Notes under the pieces: model-generated | What the model saw: the letters and a program-made list of their open reading frames with translations, nothing else | What the model was told of the DNA's origin: nothing | Database searches by the model: none | Assembly (NCBI RefSeq): GCF_000190595.1 | Contig: NC_015167.1 | Span: 1,098,501 to 1,162,500 of the forward strand | Source of the DNA: Cellulophaga lytica DSM 7489 | GTDB taxonomy: Bacteria; Bacteroidota; Bacteroidia; Flavobacteriales; Flavobacteriaceae | Reading direction: 5' to 3' | Length of the DNA stretch: 64,000 nt | Made by a program: the position numbers and the translations under genes | Shown here: positions 54,334 through 64,000 of the stretch, piece after piece | Layout of the letters: every line of letters begins with the position of its first letter | Numbering within the stretch: the first letter of the stretch is position 1

Positions 54334-54771
54334 ATGAAAACCCTATTTTTTACAATCCTACTTGTTGTTTCTACTTATGCAAGTGCTCAAGAAATAAACA
54401 ACGACATTAAAAGTGTTTTAGAGACTGACAATGTTACTGAGCTTAAAAAGCAAATAACATCAAAAAATATTAATAGTTGCTTTAAGCTAGAAGAATCTGA
54501 ATACACGTTACTAACACTTTCTATAAAACTTAACGCTAAATCTTGTTTTGCAGAACTAATAGCACAAAATGCTAACGTAGAAAAAACCTGCAACAACAAA
54601 ACTCCTTTTATGTATACTGCTAAATACAACAGGTTAGCAATGGCAAAAGACCTTGTTAAAGCAGGTGTACAAATTAGAGTTAGAAACAGTGACAAGCAAT
54701 CTGCTTTAGATTTTGCTAAAAAATACGAGAGTAAAGAGATTATAGAATACATAAAATCTTTTAATCAATAA
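54334..54771 (+). CDS. exported ankyrin-repeat protein
   Basis: 145 residues. A signal peptide of about 18 residues (ending ASAQ) is followed by about three ankyrin repeats (SEYTLLTLSIKLNAKSCFAELI; NKTPFMYTAKYNRLAMAKDLVKAG; NSDKQSALDFAKKYES). It is a binding scaffold in the periplasm or at the outer membrane; no partner is evident. It has its own leader of about 190 bp after bioF and no visible TAnnTTTG box. Confidence 0.72.
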   Translation: MKTLFFTILLVVSTYASAQEINNDIKSVLETDNVTELKKQITSKNINSCFKLEESEYTLLTLSIKLNAKSCFAELIAQNANVEKTCNNKTPFMYTAKYNRLAMAKDLVKAGVQIRVRNSDKQSALDFAKKYESKEIIEYIKSFNQ

Positions 54772-54814
54772 AAAAAATACGCTAACCACAAAGCACTAAT
54801 GAATTAAGAACACT

Positions 54815-55936
54815 ATGCGAAAATTACTTTTAAGCCTTGGCTTTATGCTTGCCATAGGTGCTATAAACGCACAAGAAGCATATAAATTTACAGATGTTAT
54901 AGATTTAGAAACAACACCTGTTATTAGCCAAGGTGCTACTGGAACTTGTTGGAGTTTTTCTACTTCTTCATTTTTAGAATCGGAAATTATACGACTTACA
55001 GGCAACAAAATAGATTTGTCTGAGATGTATACTGTACGCAATACATACCCTAAAAAGGCAGAAAACTTTGTAATGAGACAAGGCAAAGCTCAGTTTAGCG
55101 AAGGCGGATTAGCACATGACGTGATTAATTCTGTGAAAAATTATGGTCTTGTACCGCAAGAAGCTTATAACGGACTTTTAGAAAATAGCACTTTTCACAA
55201 CCACGCAGAATTGGTTGCAGTGCTAGAAGCTATGGTAAAAACATATGCAGAAAACCCTGCTGGTGAACTAAGCAAAAACTGGTCTAAAGCTGTAAATGCC
55301 GTTTTAGATGTGTATTTAGGAGCAAATAAAACATCTTTTACATACCAAGGAAAGGAATACACACCTGCTTCATTTTTAAAAATGACTAAAATTGTACCAG
55401 AAGATTATGTTACAATTACATCATTTACACACGCACCATTTTACAGTTCGTTTATATTAAATATACCAGACAACTGGAGTAACGGTAGTATGTACAACGT
55501 TACTTTAGACGAAATGATACACACTATTGACAATGCTCTAGAAAACGGTTTTACAGTTGAGTTAGATTGCGATGTTAGCGAACGTACTTTTTCATCTAAA
55601 CACGGAGTTGCTGTAGTGCCTGCAGATTACGAAAACAACAAAAAAGCTTTAGAAGGCATTTACCCAGAGCTAAAAATTACACAAACTTACAGACAAAACG
55701 AGTTTGAAAACTTTACAACTACAGATGATCATTTAATGCACATAACAGGTACAGTAAAAGATCAAAACGGAACAAAATACTATAAAGTAAAAAACAGTTG
55801 GGGTACAGACCCTAACAGAACAACACATAATGGTTATGTGTATTTTAGTGAAGCTTATATGCGACTAAAAGCAATAAGCGTTATGGTGCATAAAGATGCA
55901 TTACCAAATAATGTATCTAAAAAAATAAATCTATAA
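54815..55936 (+). CDS. exported C1 family cysteine peptidase (bleomycin-hydrolase-like)
   Basis: 373 residues with a signal peptide (ending INAQ). Catalytic Cys in GTCWSFST near residue 47, His in DDHLMHITG near 310, Asn in VKNSWGTDPN near 330, in the order and spacing of PepC/bleomycin hydrolase. The usual C1B length is about 450, so this is on the short side. The signal peptide makes it an envelope enzyme; aminopeptidase activity is inferred from the family. Confidence 0.85.
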   Translation: MRKLLLSLGFMLAIGAINAQEAYKFTDVIDLETTPVISQGATGTCWSFSTSSFLESEIIRLTGNKIDLSEMYTVRNTYPKKAENFVMRQGKAQFSEGGLAHDVINSVKNYGLVPQEAYNGLLENSTFHNHAELVAVLEAMVKTYAENPAGELSKNWSKAVNAVLDVYLGANKTSFTYQGKEYTPASFLKMTKIVPEDYVTITSFTHAPFYSSFILNIPDNWSNGSMYNVTLDEMIHTIDNALENGFTVELDCDVSERTFSSKHGVAVVPADYENNKKALEGIYPELKITQTYRQNEFENFTTTDDHLMHITGTVKDQNGTKYYKVKNSWGTDPNRTTHNGYVYFSEAYMRLKAISVMVHKDALPNNVSKKINL

Positions 55937-55946
55937 TTAACACATA

Positions 55947-56012
55947 CTACTAGTGCACGCATAAATATAAAGTGCAAATCTTGTACCTTTGTAGCAATGT
56001 ATGCACTAGTAG
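55947..56012. repeat. 11-bp inverted repeat around the umuC promoter
   Basis: CTACTAGTGCA (55947-55957) and TGCACTAGTAG (56002-56012) are exact reverse complements, 44 bp apart, on either side of the -7 box. A third AGTGCA lies at 55971-55976. Each arm is itself partly palindromic (ACTAGT). The placement suits a repressor of the mutagenic polymerase genes. Confidence 0.7.
55984..55991 (+). promoter_or_regulatory. -7 promoter box for umuC-umuD, probable leaderless
   Basis: TACCTTTG, exact TAnnTTTG, ends 5 nt before the umuC ATG. Confidence 0.6.
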
Positions 56013-57253
56013 ATTGTAACAATTTTTATGCCTCCTGTGAGCGGGTTTTTAACCCAAGCTTACAAGGTAAACCTATTGCAATTTTAAGCAATAATGATGG
56101 CTGTGTAATCTCTAGAAGCGATGAAGCCAAATTACTAGGCCTGCCAATGGGAGCACCTGCATTTAAGTATAAAAGTTTTTTTACAGCTAATAAAGTTCAG
56201 GTTTTTTCATCAAATTATTCATTATACGGAGATATGAGTAGTCGTGTTATGACTATTTTACAACAATTTTCTCCAGATGTAGAAGTATATAGTATTGATG
56301 AAGCTTTTATTCAGTTTAAAGGCTTTGATAATTATAATTTTACTACCTATGGAACAGAAATAAGAGACCGTGTTTTAAAATGGACTGGCATACCTACTTG
56401 TGTTGGTATTGCCCCAACAAAAGCGCTTAGCAAAGTAGCAAACAAAATTGCCCGTAAGTTTCCAAAACAAACAAATGGTACTTATGTTATTGATACAGAA
56501 GAAAAACGACTTAAAGCTTTAAAATGGATAAAGCTTGAAGATGTTTGGGGCATTGGAAGAAGACTACATAAACGCTTAGCCATTAAAAACTGCAAAACAG
56601 CTTTAGACTTTGTTAATTTACCCGATAATTGGGTGCGTAAAAACTTTTCTATAACAGAGTGGAAATTAAAAAAAGATTTAGAAGGTATACCTACCTTAGA
56701 TTTAGAAATTAAAGAAAATAAAAAATCTATTGCCACTACAAGAAGTTTTGAACATACTTTCTCTGATTTAGAGAATATAAAAGAGCGCATATCTACTTTT
56801 GCCACCAGTTGTGCAGAAAAATTACGCAAACAAAATTCTAGCTGTCATATGATTGTTGTTTTATTAGGTAGCGACAAACACAAAAAAGATACAGAGCAAC
56901 ATAGAGGCACGTTTAATGTTAGCATGTCTTACCCAACAGATTCTAGTTTAGCAATTAGTAATGCCGCTATAAAAGCTGTAGAACGTATATACAAACCTGG
57001 CGTTAAGTACAAGCGTGCTGGTGTTATTGTAACCGGCCTAGTCCCTACAAACAATCACCAATTGCATTTGTTTACCTCAGAAAATCCAAAACACAAACCT
57101 CTAATGAAAGCTATAGATAAATTAAATTTTAAATATGGCGATCAAAAACTAAAAATAGCCAATCAAGATTTGGAACGTACTTGGAAAATGAAGCAAAAAC
57201 ACTTATCTCCTAAATACACTACAAGTTTTAATGACATTATAAAAGTAAAATAA
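55997..57253 (+). CDS. umuC: Y-family DNA polymerase V subunit UmuC
   Basis: 418 residues. Asp in ALVDCNNFYASCERVF at the N-terminus and SIDEAF near residue 100 are the metal-binding palm residues; GIAPTKALSKVANKIARK and a helix-hairpin-helix thumb (EDVWGIGRRLHKRLAIK) follow, with the little finger to about 350. Error-prone translesion synthesis. The umuD-like gene starts 2 nt after the stop. Confidence 0.93.
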   Translation: MYALVDCNNFYASCERVFNPSLQGKPIAILSNNDGCVISRSDEAKLLGLPMGAPAFKYKSFFTANKVQVFSSNYSLYGDMSSRVMTILQQFSPDVEVYSIDEAFIQFKGFDNYNFTTYGTEIRDRVLKWTGIPTCVGIAPTKALSKVANKIARKFPKQTNGTYVIDTEEKRLKALKWIKLEDVWGIGRRLHKRLAIKNCKTALDFVNLPDNWVRKNFSITEWKLKKDLEGIPTLDLEIKENKKSIATTRSFEHTFSDLENIKERISTFATSCAEKLRKQNSSCHMIVVLLGSDKHKKDTEQHRGTFNVSMSYPTDSSLAISNAAIKAVERIYKPGVKYKRAGVIVTGLVPTNNHQLHLFTSENPKHKPLMKAIDKLNFKYGDQKLKIANQDLERTWKMKQKHLSPKYTTSFNDIIKVK

Positions 57254-57255
57254 GC

Positions 57256-57690
57256 GTGATAAATAAAACACATCTTACTTTTTTCTCTGTTGATGCTTCC
57301 TCAAAAAGCACTAGTATTTTTGTGGATACTGGTATTTCTGCGGGCTTTCCGTCTCCGGCTGATGATTTTAAAGAAAACAGAATAAGCCTAGACAAAGAAC
57401 TAATTAAAAATCCTGAAGCTACTTTTTTTGCAAGAGTAAGCGGAGAATCTATGATTGGCGCTGGACTAGAAGATAACGACCTATTAGTTATAGATAGAAG
57501 TTTAGAACCAGCACATAACAAAATTGCTGTTTGCTATTTAGATGGTGAGTTTACTGTAAAAAGATTAAAAGTTGAAAATAATTTAGTTTGGTTACAACCA
57601 GAAAATCCCAATTATAAACCTATACAAATTACTGAAGAAAACAACTTCATAATTTGGGGTATTGTTACCAATGTAATTAAAAAAGTATAA
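57256..57690 (+). CDS. umuD: UmuD-like S24 peptidase
   Basis: 144 residues starting with GTG at 57256. LexA/UmuD fold: Ser in ARVSGESMIGAGL and Lys in DGEFTVKRLK are the catalytic pair, and ISAGFPSPADDF is the self-cleavage region. It has no HTH, so it is UmuD and not LexA. It lies downstream of umuC; the usual order is umuD-umuC, so this is reversed. A hairpin follows. Confidence 0.88.
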   Translation: MINKTHLTFFSVDASSKSTSIFVDTGISAGFPSPADDFKENRISLDKELIKNPEATFFARVSGESMIGAGLEDNDLLVIDRSLEPAHNKIAVCYLDGEFTVKRLKVENNLVWLQPENPNYKPIQITEENNFIIWGIVTNVIKKV

Positions 57691-57697
57691 AAATAAA

Positions 57698-57725
57698 AAA
57701 GCGCAAAGTGGTTACTTTACGCTTT
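57698..57725 (+). terminator. umuC-umuD terminator
   Basis: Stem AAAGCG-AAAGT / ACTTT-CGCTTT with one unpaired base per side and a GGTT loop, then ACTTTTAT. Confidence 0.7.
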
Positions 57726-57937
57726 ACTTTTATTACAGATACTAACTCCAATAATAAAATAAATATTATTACGCCGTTATACGCTACTTTTATTTTTATT
57801 GATATACGAGCAAAAGCCTATATATGGTTTTTGTAAATGTAAGAAAATTCATTTAAATATATAAAATTTAACATATTTTCTTACAAATAAGATTTTAAAC
57901 GTATAAAAAATCACAATTTAAAAGTAAGGCATAAAAA
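57726..57937. other. gene-free spacer between umuD and atpC
   Basis: About 210 bp of very A+T-rich DNA between the two terminators. I see no start codon with coding sense, no -7 box of good quality and no repeat in it. Confidence 0.5.
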
Positions 57938-57964
57938 AAACGTGAAGCATTTAGCTTCACGTTT
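57938..57964 (-). terminator. atpD-atpC terminator
   Basis: 11-bp stem AAACGTGAAGC / GCTTCACGTTT with loop ATTTA and a T-run on the minus strand. Confidence 0.85.
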
Positions 57965-57991
57965 ATATTTATTTAGTAGAGTTACTTATAC

Positions 57992-58270
57992 TTAATCCGC
58001 TAGTACAATAACTTTATTATCTTTCATTTCTATAGTACCACTATTTATTGGCAAAACAGTTTCTCCGTTAGAACCTTTAGAGAATTTACCCTCAAAAGCT
58101 TCATCTATAGATACATTTCCTTGAATCTTAACCGTACCTTGCTGTAATAATGATACAATTGGTGCGTGATTAGATAACATTTGAAAATCTCCATTTATAC
58201 CAGGTACAGTTACAGAAACAACTTCTCCTGCAAATAATGTAGCTTCTGGTGATACAATTTCTAAATACAT
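57992..58270 (-). CDS. atpC: ATP synthase F1 epsilon subunit
   Basis: 92 residues, short form lacking much of the C-terminal helical hairpin (usual about 130-140). The beta-sandwich is typical (LEIVSPEATLFAGEVVSVTVPGINGDFQMLSNHAPIVSLLQQG). It lies 69 bp after atpD. The truncated C-terminus could mean loss of epsilon's inhibitory lock, as in other short-epsilon Bacteroidota. Confidence 0.94.
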   Translation of the reverse strand: MYLEIVSPEATLFAGEVVSVTVPGINGDFQMLSNHAPIVSLLQQGTVKIQGNVSIDEAFEGKFSKGSNGETVLPINSGTIEMKDNKVIVLAD

Positions 58271-58339
58271 AATTATAAAAGTATTAAGTAGTTAATATTA
58301 CGTGCAAGCAATTAACTAACACGTAATATTATGTATTAT

Positions 58340-59860
<1,521 letters not shown>

Positions 59861-59900
59861 TTATTTATATATAATTTTTTTTGTTTTTAAAAAACATAAA

Positions 59901-59933
59901 ACCCTGTAATACAGACCCTGTGTTTTTCAGGGT
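59901..59933 (-). promoter_or_regulatory. atpD leader with alternative hairpins
   Basis: Read on the minus strand, ACCCTG (59933-59928) can pair with CAGGGT at 59920-59915 or with a second CAGGGT at 59906-59901. The two pairings exclude each other. The element begins 2 nt after the -7 box TATCTTTG (59942-59935), so at the mRNA 5' end. Confidence 0.5.
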
Positions 59934-59934
59934 G

Positions 59935-59942
59935 CAAAGATA
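59935..59942 (-). promoter_or_regulatory. -7 promoter box for atpD-atpC
   Basis: TATCTTTG on the minus strand, exact TAnnTTTG; gives a leader of about 80 nt. Confidence 0.6.
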
Positions 59943-60026
59943 AGTTTTTCAAATTTAAATAAAAACTACTTTTTATTGTTTTTTTAACTTATCTAAAACC
60001 TTTTAATTCTTATAGAGGTTTTATCA

Positions 60027-60057
60027 AAAAAGCGCCTTATAAAATAAGGCGCTTTTT
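60027..60057. terminator. terminator after the SGNH hydrolase gene
   Basis: 14-bp stem AAAAAGCGCCTTAT / ATAAGGCGCTTTTT with a 3-nt loop, T-run on the minus strand as well as the plus. Confidence 0.85.
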
Positions 60058-60079
60058 AAAATGTATAAAATTTTACGCT

Positions 60080-61603
60080 TTACTGCAATGCAGGAGAAAA
60101 CGTTGTTGGGTAATTAGCTGCTTTTGCTAATGTTTTAGACGCTACAAAATTAGATTCGTATGTAGCATCAATAGCTTCTAAAAATTTATTAGCCATTAAT
60201 GCATAGCCTCTAGATGTTAAATGTATACCATCTAAACTAACTAAACCTCCAAAAACTAAATCAGTATTCATTGTATAATCATCAAAAGTAATTCCTGTTT
60301 CTGAAGCCTGAGAAAGAACCGAATTTAAATCTACTAATGCCAAGCCTTTTGCAGACACAACTGAAGCTATAGCAGCATTGTACGCATCTGTTGCTGCATT
60401 AATTGATGCTAACTCACTAGCTACTAAAACCCATTTATCTTCTAATGGAACAGATACACCGTTTACCATTGTTGGGTCATCATTAACTCGTGTTCCAATA
60501 AAAGATGATGCTGGTAATACTAACAAATCATCTGCTGTTGCGTGTCTGTAACTTGGTAATCCAAATGCTGACAAATCTGTTAAATCTTCATCTTCTATAA
60601 CCACTGCATTAGCTGAAGATGCTACAAATTTTATTGTACGTGCTTCTGCTTCTGCTTCGTCTATTTGCCCTATTGTAACCATTGTTTGCAAACCACCATT
60701 GTACTGAGCATAACCATTATTTACTTGTGTAGCCGTTGCCTCATCCATTGGAAGCGGATTATAAGGTACAGTTGTAAAATGAGGTAGACTAGTAATGTAA
60801 GGCACATTTGCAACTGCCCCTTTTGCCCCATTAGCCGTAAGTGCATCTACCATACCAGTTAATGCCACTTGAAAAAGACCTGGATCTGTAATATCATTTG
60901 GACCATAATTTGCCGCATTAGGATCTCCTGTACGGTCTACACCAGACCCACCAGAAACTGCAAAACCTAAAACATCATTACCCCCTATTTCTGATAACGT
61001 AAAAAAAGTAGGGCTTTGTGCAACTGCTAATTCTAACATACTTGCATCTGGCGTACTACCTGTCATTCTAACAAAATACGGATTAGCTGCTCCTGCAGAC
61101 AAATTAGAAATATTACCATAACCGTTTGCTAACAAGTGAAAACTTTTAGCTCCAGGAACACCCATATTCTGAAAAGGTCCTGTTGGATTATTTAATAGTA
61201 CATCTGTTGTAACTGTAACAGGTGCCCCAAGTGCTGCCTCAAGTGGCACTGGTCCTGCACCTCCAAAAACCAATCTTGGATCTGCAATTCTATCTCCATT
61301 TAAAGCTAATCCACCAAAATTATCATTAGTTAAAGGCTGATTAAATGTTGTACTTCCTCCTGCACTTGCAAATTTTTGAGAAAGTATATTTGGGAAAGAC
61401 ATTTCCTGCGTTGCCTTAAAAAGTGCTCCATCTGTATAACCAGCAGTAAAAGAGGCTCCTAAAGAAATATAGTTTGAAAAATCTGCAGATCCTGCTGTTA
61501 ATTCAGGTAATTGCTCCTCAGTCATTGTAGACGAATCATCATCATCACTACAAGAAGAAAATGCTACCATTGCGGCTACTAGCCATATATATTTAGTTTT
61601 CAT
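60080..61603 (-). CDS. SGNH/GDSL hydrolase lipoprotein
   Basis: 507 residues. Lipobox FSSC (Cys near residue 18) then an acidic DDDDSS linker, as in surface-exposed Bacteroidota lipoproteins. SGNH blocks: I with Ser in ISLGASFTAGY, III in EIGGNDVLGF, V with Asp and His in LDGIHLTSRGYALM. The length is about twice a minimal SGNH domain, with an inserted region at about 230-350. It removes an acyl or acetyl group; the substrate is unknown. It lies 9 nt after a TonB receptor, so it probably prepares or processes that receptor's cargo. Confidence 0.88.
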   Translation of the reverse strand: MKTKYIWLVAAMVAFSSCSDDDDSSTMTEEQLPELTAGSADFSNYISLGASFTAGYTDGALFKATQEMSFPNILSQKFASAGGSTTFNQPLTNDNFGGLALNGDRIADPRLVFGGAGPVPLEAALGAPVTVTTDVLLNNPTGPFQNMGVPGAKSFHLLANGYGNISNLSAGAANPYFVRMTGSTPDASMLELAVAQSPTFFTLSEIGGNDVLGFAVSGGSGVDRTGDPNAANYGPNDITDPGLFQVALTGMVDALTANGAKGAVANVPYITSLPHFTTVPYNPLPMDEATATQVNNGYAQYNGGLQTMVTIGQIDEAEAEARTIKFVASSANAVVIEDEDLTDLSAFGLPSYRHATADDLLVLPASSFIGTRVNDDPTMVNGVSVPLEDKWVLVASELASINAATDAYNAAIASVVSAKGLALVDLNSVLSQASETGITFDDYTMNTDLVFGGLVSLDGIHLTSRGYALMANKFLEAIDATYESNFVASKTLAKAANYPTTFSPALQ

Positions 61604-61612
61604 ATTTAAATC

Positions 61613-64000
61613 TTATAAATTATTAATTGTCCAAGAAACATAGTATTGAGATCCTACATAACCTGTACCAAAAGCTGTAAAATACTCATCACCTAATAAG
61701 TTAGATGCACCAACTTTAAAATTAGATTTTAAACTTGGAACAGTAAAGTTAACCTGAGCATCTAACACGCTAAAAGAAGGTACTTGCCCGTCTCCAAATG
61801 ATGCTTCCCAGAAATAAGAATCACTCCACCTGTAAGCTACATTAAAACCAATATTTTCAAATAAATCAGTTTTACCAAAATTAGCTTTAAACTTATGTTC
61901 TGGAGTGTTAAAGTTTGTTCTAAAATCAGGGTTTGCCTCTTGATCAAAATCTAACTTAGAATAAGTATAATTTGCTCCTAAATCAAATCCTCCTAAAACT
62001 TTAGTATCTATACCTAATGTAGCTCCATAAGAATTTACATTTGCTTCAGAATTAGTGTATGTTTGGTATGCTTGATAATCTCCGTTAGCCAATGCCAAAA
62101 CAGACAAACTATTATCTCCTGCCTCTCCGTAATACGTAGAAACTACTGTTTCATTAGATAGGAAGTCTTTATAAACATTATAATATCCACTTAAATCTAT
62201 AACTACATCACTTACTTTACCTCTGTAGCCTAACTCAAAAGAAGTTACTTGTTCTGGTTTTGCCAAATTAGAGTTTGCCACTTTTAAATCTGCAGGGTTT
62301 CCTGAAGCTCCAAAAGCCTGTAATGAACTTGCTAAATAAGAATTATTGTAAGCACCATCTCCTGATTTCTCTATAGTTGCAGGCTGACCAAGATTATCTT
62401 GCGCCTCTTGACTAACACCGTATGTTCTAACATCTCTTTCTAAGTTATCTTTAGCTCCTCCAATTAAAATAGCTCTACCTACATCTAAACCAATATATAA
62501 ATCTTGCGTAGTTGGATTTCTAAATCCTGTTTGAAAAGAGGCTCTTAAATTATGGTTTTTATTTTCACCTAATGTATAGCCAGCTGCTAATCTAGGAGAG
62601 AAGAAACCATCAAACAATTCTGATTTATCATAACGCAAAGAACCTGTTAACTTTAAACGGTCTTCTAATAATTTTTTCTGTATTTGTGTATATACACCAA
62701 ATTCAGAATACCTAATAGGCCCATCATTATCCGTATAAATTGTACCAGAAGAATTTAATTCATATGTTCTTGTAGATCCACCCACTTGAATATCTGCAAA
62801 TTCAATTATTTCAGAAAAATTATAGTTTGCATCTGCGTGATAAATTTTTGAATTATCTTGAAACTTAGAACCAGAACTTAAATCCGGATCATTTATACTT
62901 CTTTCATATGCTGCTTGAAACTCTGGTGTACCTGGTAAATATCTTCCAGATTCTGCTTGAGCTCTTGCTGCTGCATGTGCTTGGTCTGACGTTGCTCCGC
63001 CAAGTGTACTTAACACATATGTACCAACATACTCACCAAACCATTGTTGATCTGATTTCCAGGCTCTATTAATATTAATTCCTGTAAAAACCATATCATA
63101 AGAATCACCAGCTTTATCTTCTGTCAAATACCCTCTTAAGAAGAAATTATCATTCTTAATTTCTAATTTATGTTGTTGCAAAAAGAAATCATCAATTGCA
63201 TATCTGTTTGCTCCTTGGTAAATTGTAGATCCAGAACCTACTTTACCAACATAAGAAATTTCAAAGTCATTCTCCCAAGGCCTGTAATACAAACCCCAAT
63301 CTGCTTTTATACTTTCTGCATTATAATCTGTTAAATATTTTTCATTATATCCAGTTCTACTCACATTTACACTAGGCACCAATGCTTCTGCACCAGCTGG
63401 CAAAATTGTTTCTCCTGTTTCAGGGTCAATTGTTTTAGTAAGTATTTGTGCAACACTAAACATATTCTGACTTACTTCATCACCATAAACGTTTACACCG
63501 TCATAATCCAAGTCATCTCTAGTAAACCCTCTAAATAATTTATCGGTTTCATTATCAGCTCCCCAATCTGTACCATTTAAATAGCCAAAATTCACTTTAC
63601 CTGCAAATTTATCACTAAACTTATAAGCAGCTCTTATACCAAAATCTGTATATGTATTATCCCCTGATACTTCTTGAGATGTTATACCTCTTTTTATGTA
63701 AGCACTAATACCCTGAAAATCAAAAGGATTTTTACTTCTCATAAATAAAATACCATTAAAAGCATTTGCTCCATATAAAGCAGAAGCAGCACCTGGCAAA
63801 AGCTCCACACTTAAAACGTCAGTTTCTGTCATACCTAATAAATTTCCTAAAGGAAAATTTAATGCAGGCGCAGAATTATCCATTTGATCTACCATTTGCA
63901 TAAACCTTGTATTTGCAAATGTGGCAAAACCTCTAGTGTTAATAGACTTAAAAGTTAAACTGTTGGTGTTTATATCTACTCCTTTTAAGTTTTCCAAACC
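61613..64000 (-). CDS. TonB-dependent receptor (5' end beyond the window)
   Basis: About 795 residues visible; the frame is open to the window end, so the signal peptide, any N-terminal domain and part of the plug are missing. The visible plug segment includes SINTRGFATFANTRFMQMVDQ and GAASALYGANAFNGILFM, then the barrel runs to the C-terminal SWTINNL. The order and partner (SGNH lipoprotein) suggest uptake of a lipid- or ester-type nutrient, but the cargo is unknown. A TTG at 63997 is not a true start. Confidence 0.88.
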   Translation of the reverse strand, partial: GLENLKGVDINTNSLTFKSINTRGFATFANTRFMQMVDQMDNSAPALNFPLGNLLGMTETDVLSVELLPGAASALYGANAFNGILFMRSKNPFDFQGISAYIKRGITSQEVSGDNTYTDFGIRAAYKFSDKFAGKVNFGYLNGTDWGADNETDKLFRGFTRDDLDYDGVNVYGDEVSQNMFSVAQILTKTIDPETGETILPAGAEALVPSVNVSRTGYNEKYLTDYNAESIKADWGLYYRPWENDFEISYVGKVGSGSTIYQGANRYAIDDFFLQQHKLEIKNDNFFLRGYLTEDKAGDSYDMVFTGININRAWKSDQQWFGEYVGTYVLSTLGGATSDQAHAAARAQAESGRYLPGTPEFQAAYERSINDPDLSSGSKFQDNSKIYHADANYNFSEIIEFADIQVGGSTRTYELNSSGTIYTDNDGPIRYSEFGVYTQIQKKLLEDRLKLTGSLRYDKSELFDGFFSPRLAAGYTLGENKNHNLRASFQTGFRNPTTQDLYIGLDVGRAILIGGAKDNLERDVRTYGVSQEAQDNLGQPATIEKSGDGAYNNSYLASSLQAFGASGNPADLKVANSNLAKPEQVTSFELGYRGKVSDVVIDLSGYYNVYKDFLSNETVVSTYYGEAGDNSLSVLALANGDYQAYQTYTNSEANVNSYGATLGIDTKVLGGFDLGANYTYSKLDFDQEANPDFRTNFNTPEHKFKANFGKTDLFENIGFNVAYRWSDSYFWEASFGDGQVPSFSVLDAQVNFTVPSLKSNFKVGASNLLGDEYFTAFGTGYVGSQYYVSWTINNL

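Noticed and set aside
55940..56012. Canonical LexA box at umuC
   Set aside because: The inverted repeat does not match CTGT-N8-ACAG or GAAC-N4-GTTC, so it is reported as a new candidate operator.

Overview
The window is chromosomal DNA from a marine-type member of the Flavobacteriaceae (Bacteroidota). This rests on several things: strongly A+T-rich DNA, start codons without Shine-Dalgarno sequences, -7 promoter boxes of the form TAnnTTTG, three TonB-dependent receptors, the gliding genes gldD and gldE, a ribosomal protein L21 with an extra C-terminal domain, and gene pairs typical of the family (DUF4271-hemD, gldE-gldD-ssb-mutY-HU, atpD-atpC). I would not name a genus. No tRNA, rRNA, CRISPR array, insertion sequence or prophage is visible.

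Layout: 1-7.3 kb is housekeeping: a 5'-truncated alpha/beta hydrolase, heme synthesis (hemD), a polyprenol-phosphate glycosyltransferase with dihydroorotase, a nucleotide-sugar-epimerase-like protein and tyrS. 7.5-11.2 kb holds two exported peptidase-type proteins. 11.2-13.5 kb is the one clear accessory island: a cytosine-5 DNA methyltransferase with an N-terminal helix-turn-helix and a convergent Eco47II-like restriction enzyme, next to the 3' remnant of an older minus-strand gene that still has its terminator. 13.5-18.5 kb returns to core genes (aat, DUF3127, flavin reductase, histidine kinase, HIT protein, greA, a Rieske-like lipoprotein).

18.6-25.1 kb looks like a thiamine module: a TonB receptor behind a TPP riboswitch and, close by, an operon of a thiamine-binding protein, a PnuC/PnuT-type transporter, a NadR-like kinase and a DUF4301 protein. 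A phosphopantetheinyl transferase follows. 25.2-27.7 kb has ahcY and a thioester-reductase-like SDR. 27.8-33.5 kb is a phosphate-from-phytate locus: a TPR-LuxR-type regulator, a TonB receptor and a beta-propeller phytase lipoprotein, with a 19-bp direct repeat upstream of the receptor that could be the regulator's operator.

33.6-45.1 kb is core again: L27/L21, two M16 peptidases, an HMA lipoprotein, gldD/gldE, ssb, mutY, HU, a very short basic protein, RNase E/G and recX. 45.1-54.2 kb contains a cupin_8 protein and the biotin genes: bioB alone, and an operon bioF-DUF2007-bioD-bioA-ketoacyl synthase, with an NfeD/flotillin pair between. 54.3-57.7 kb has an ankyrin-repeat protein, a C1 peptidase and umuC-umuD behind a promoter framed by an 11-bp inverted repeat. 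57.9-64 kb has atpC-atpD, then an SGNH hydrolase lipoprotein downstream of a TonB receptor cut by the window end.

The items I consider least described are the candidate operators at the phytase and umuC promoters, a set of five promoters whose -7 box ends only 4-6 nt before the ATG (probable leaderless mRNAs), leader hairpins in front of greA, atpD and the RNase E/G gene, and the HTH-methyltransferase restriction island. I found no large wholly unknown multi-gene system.
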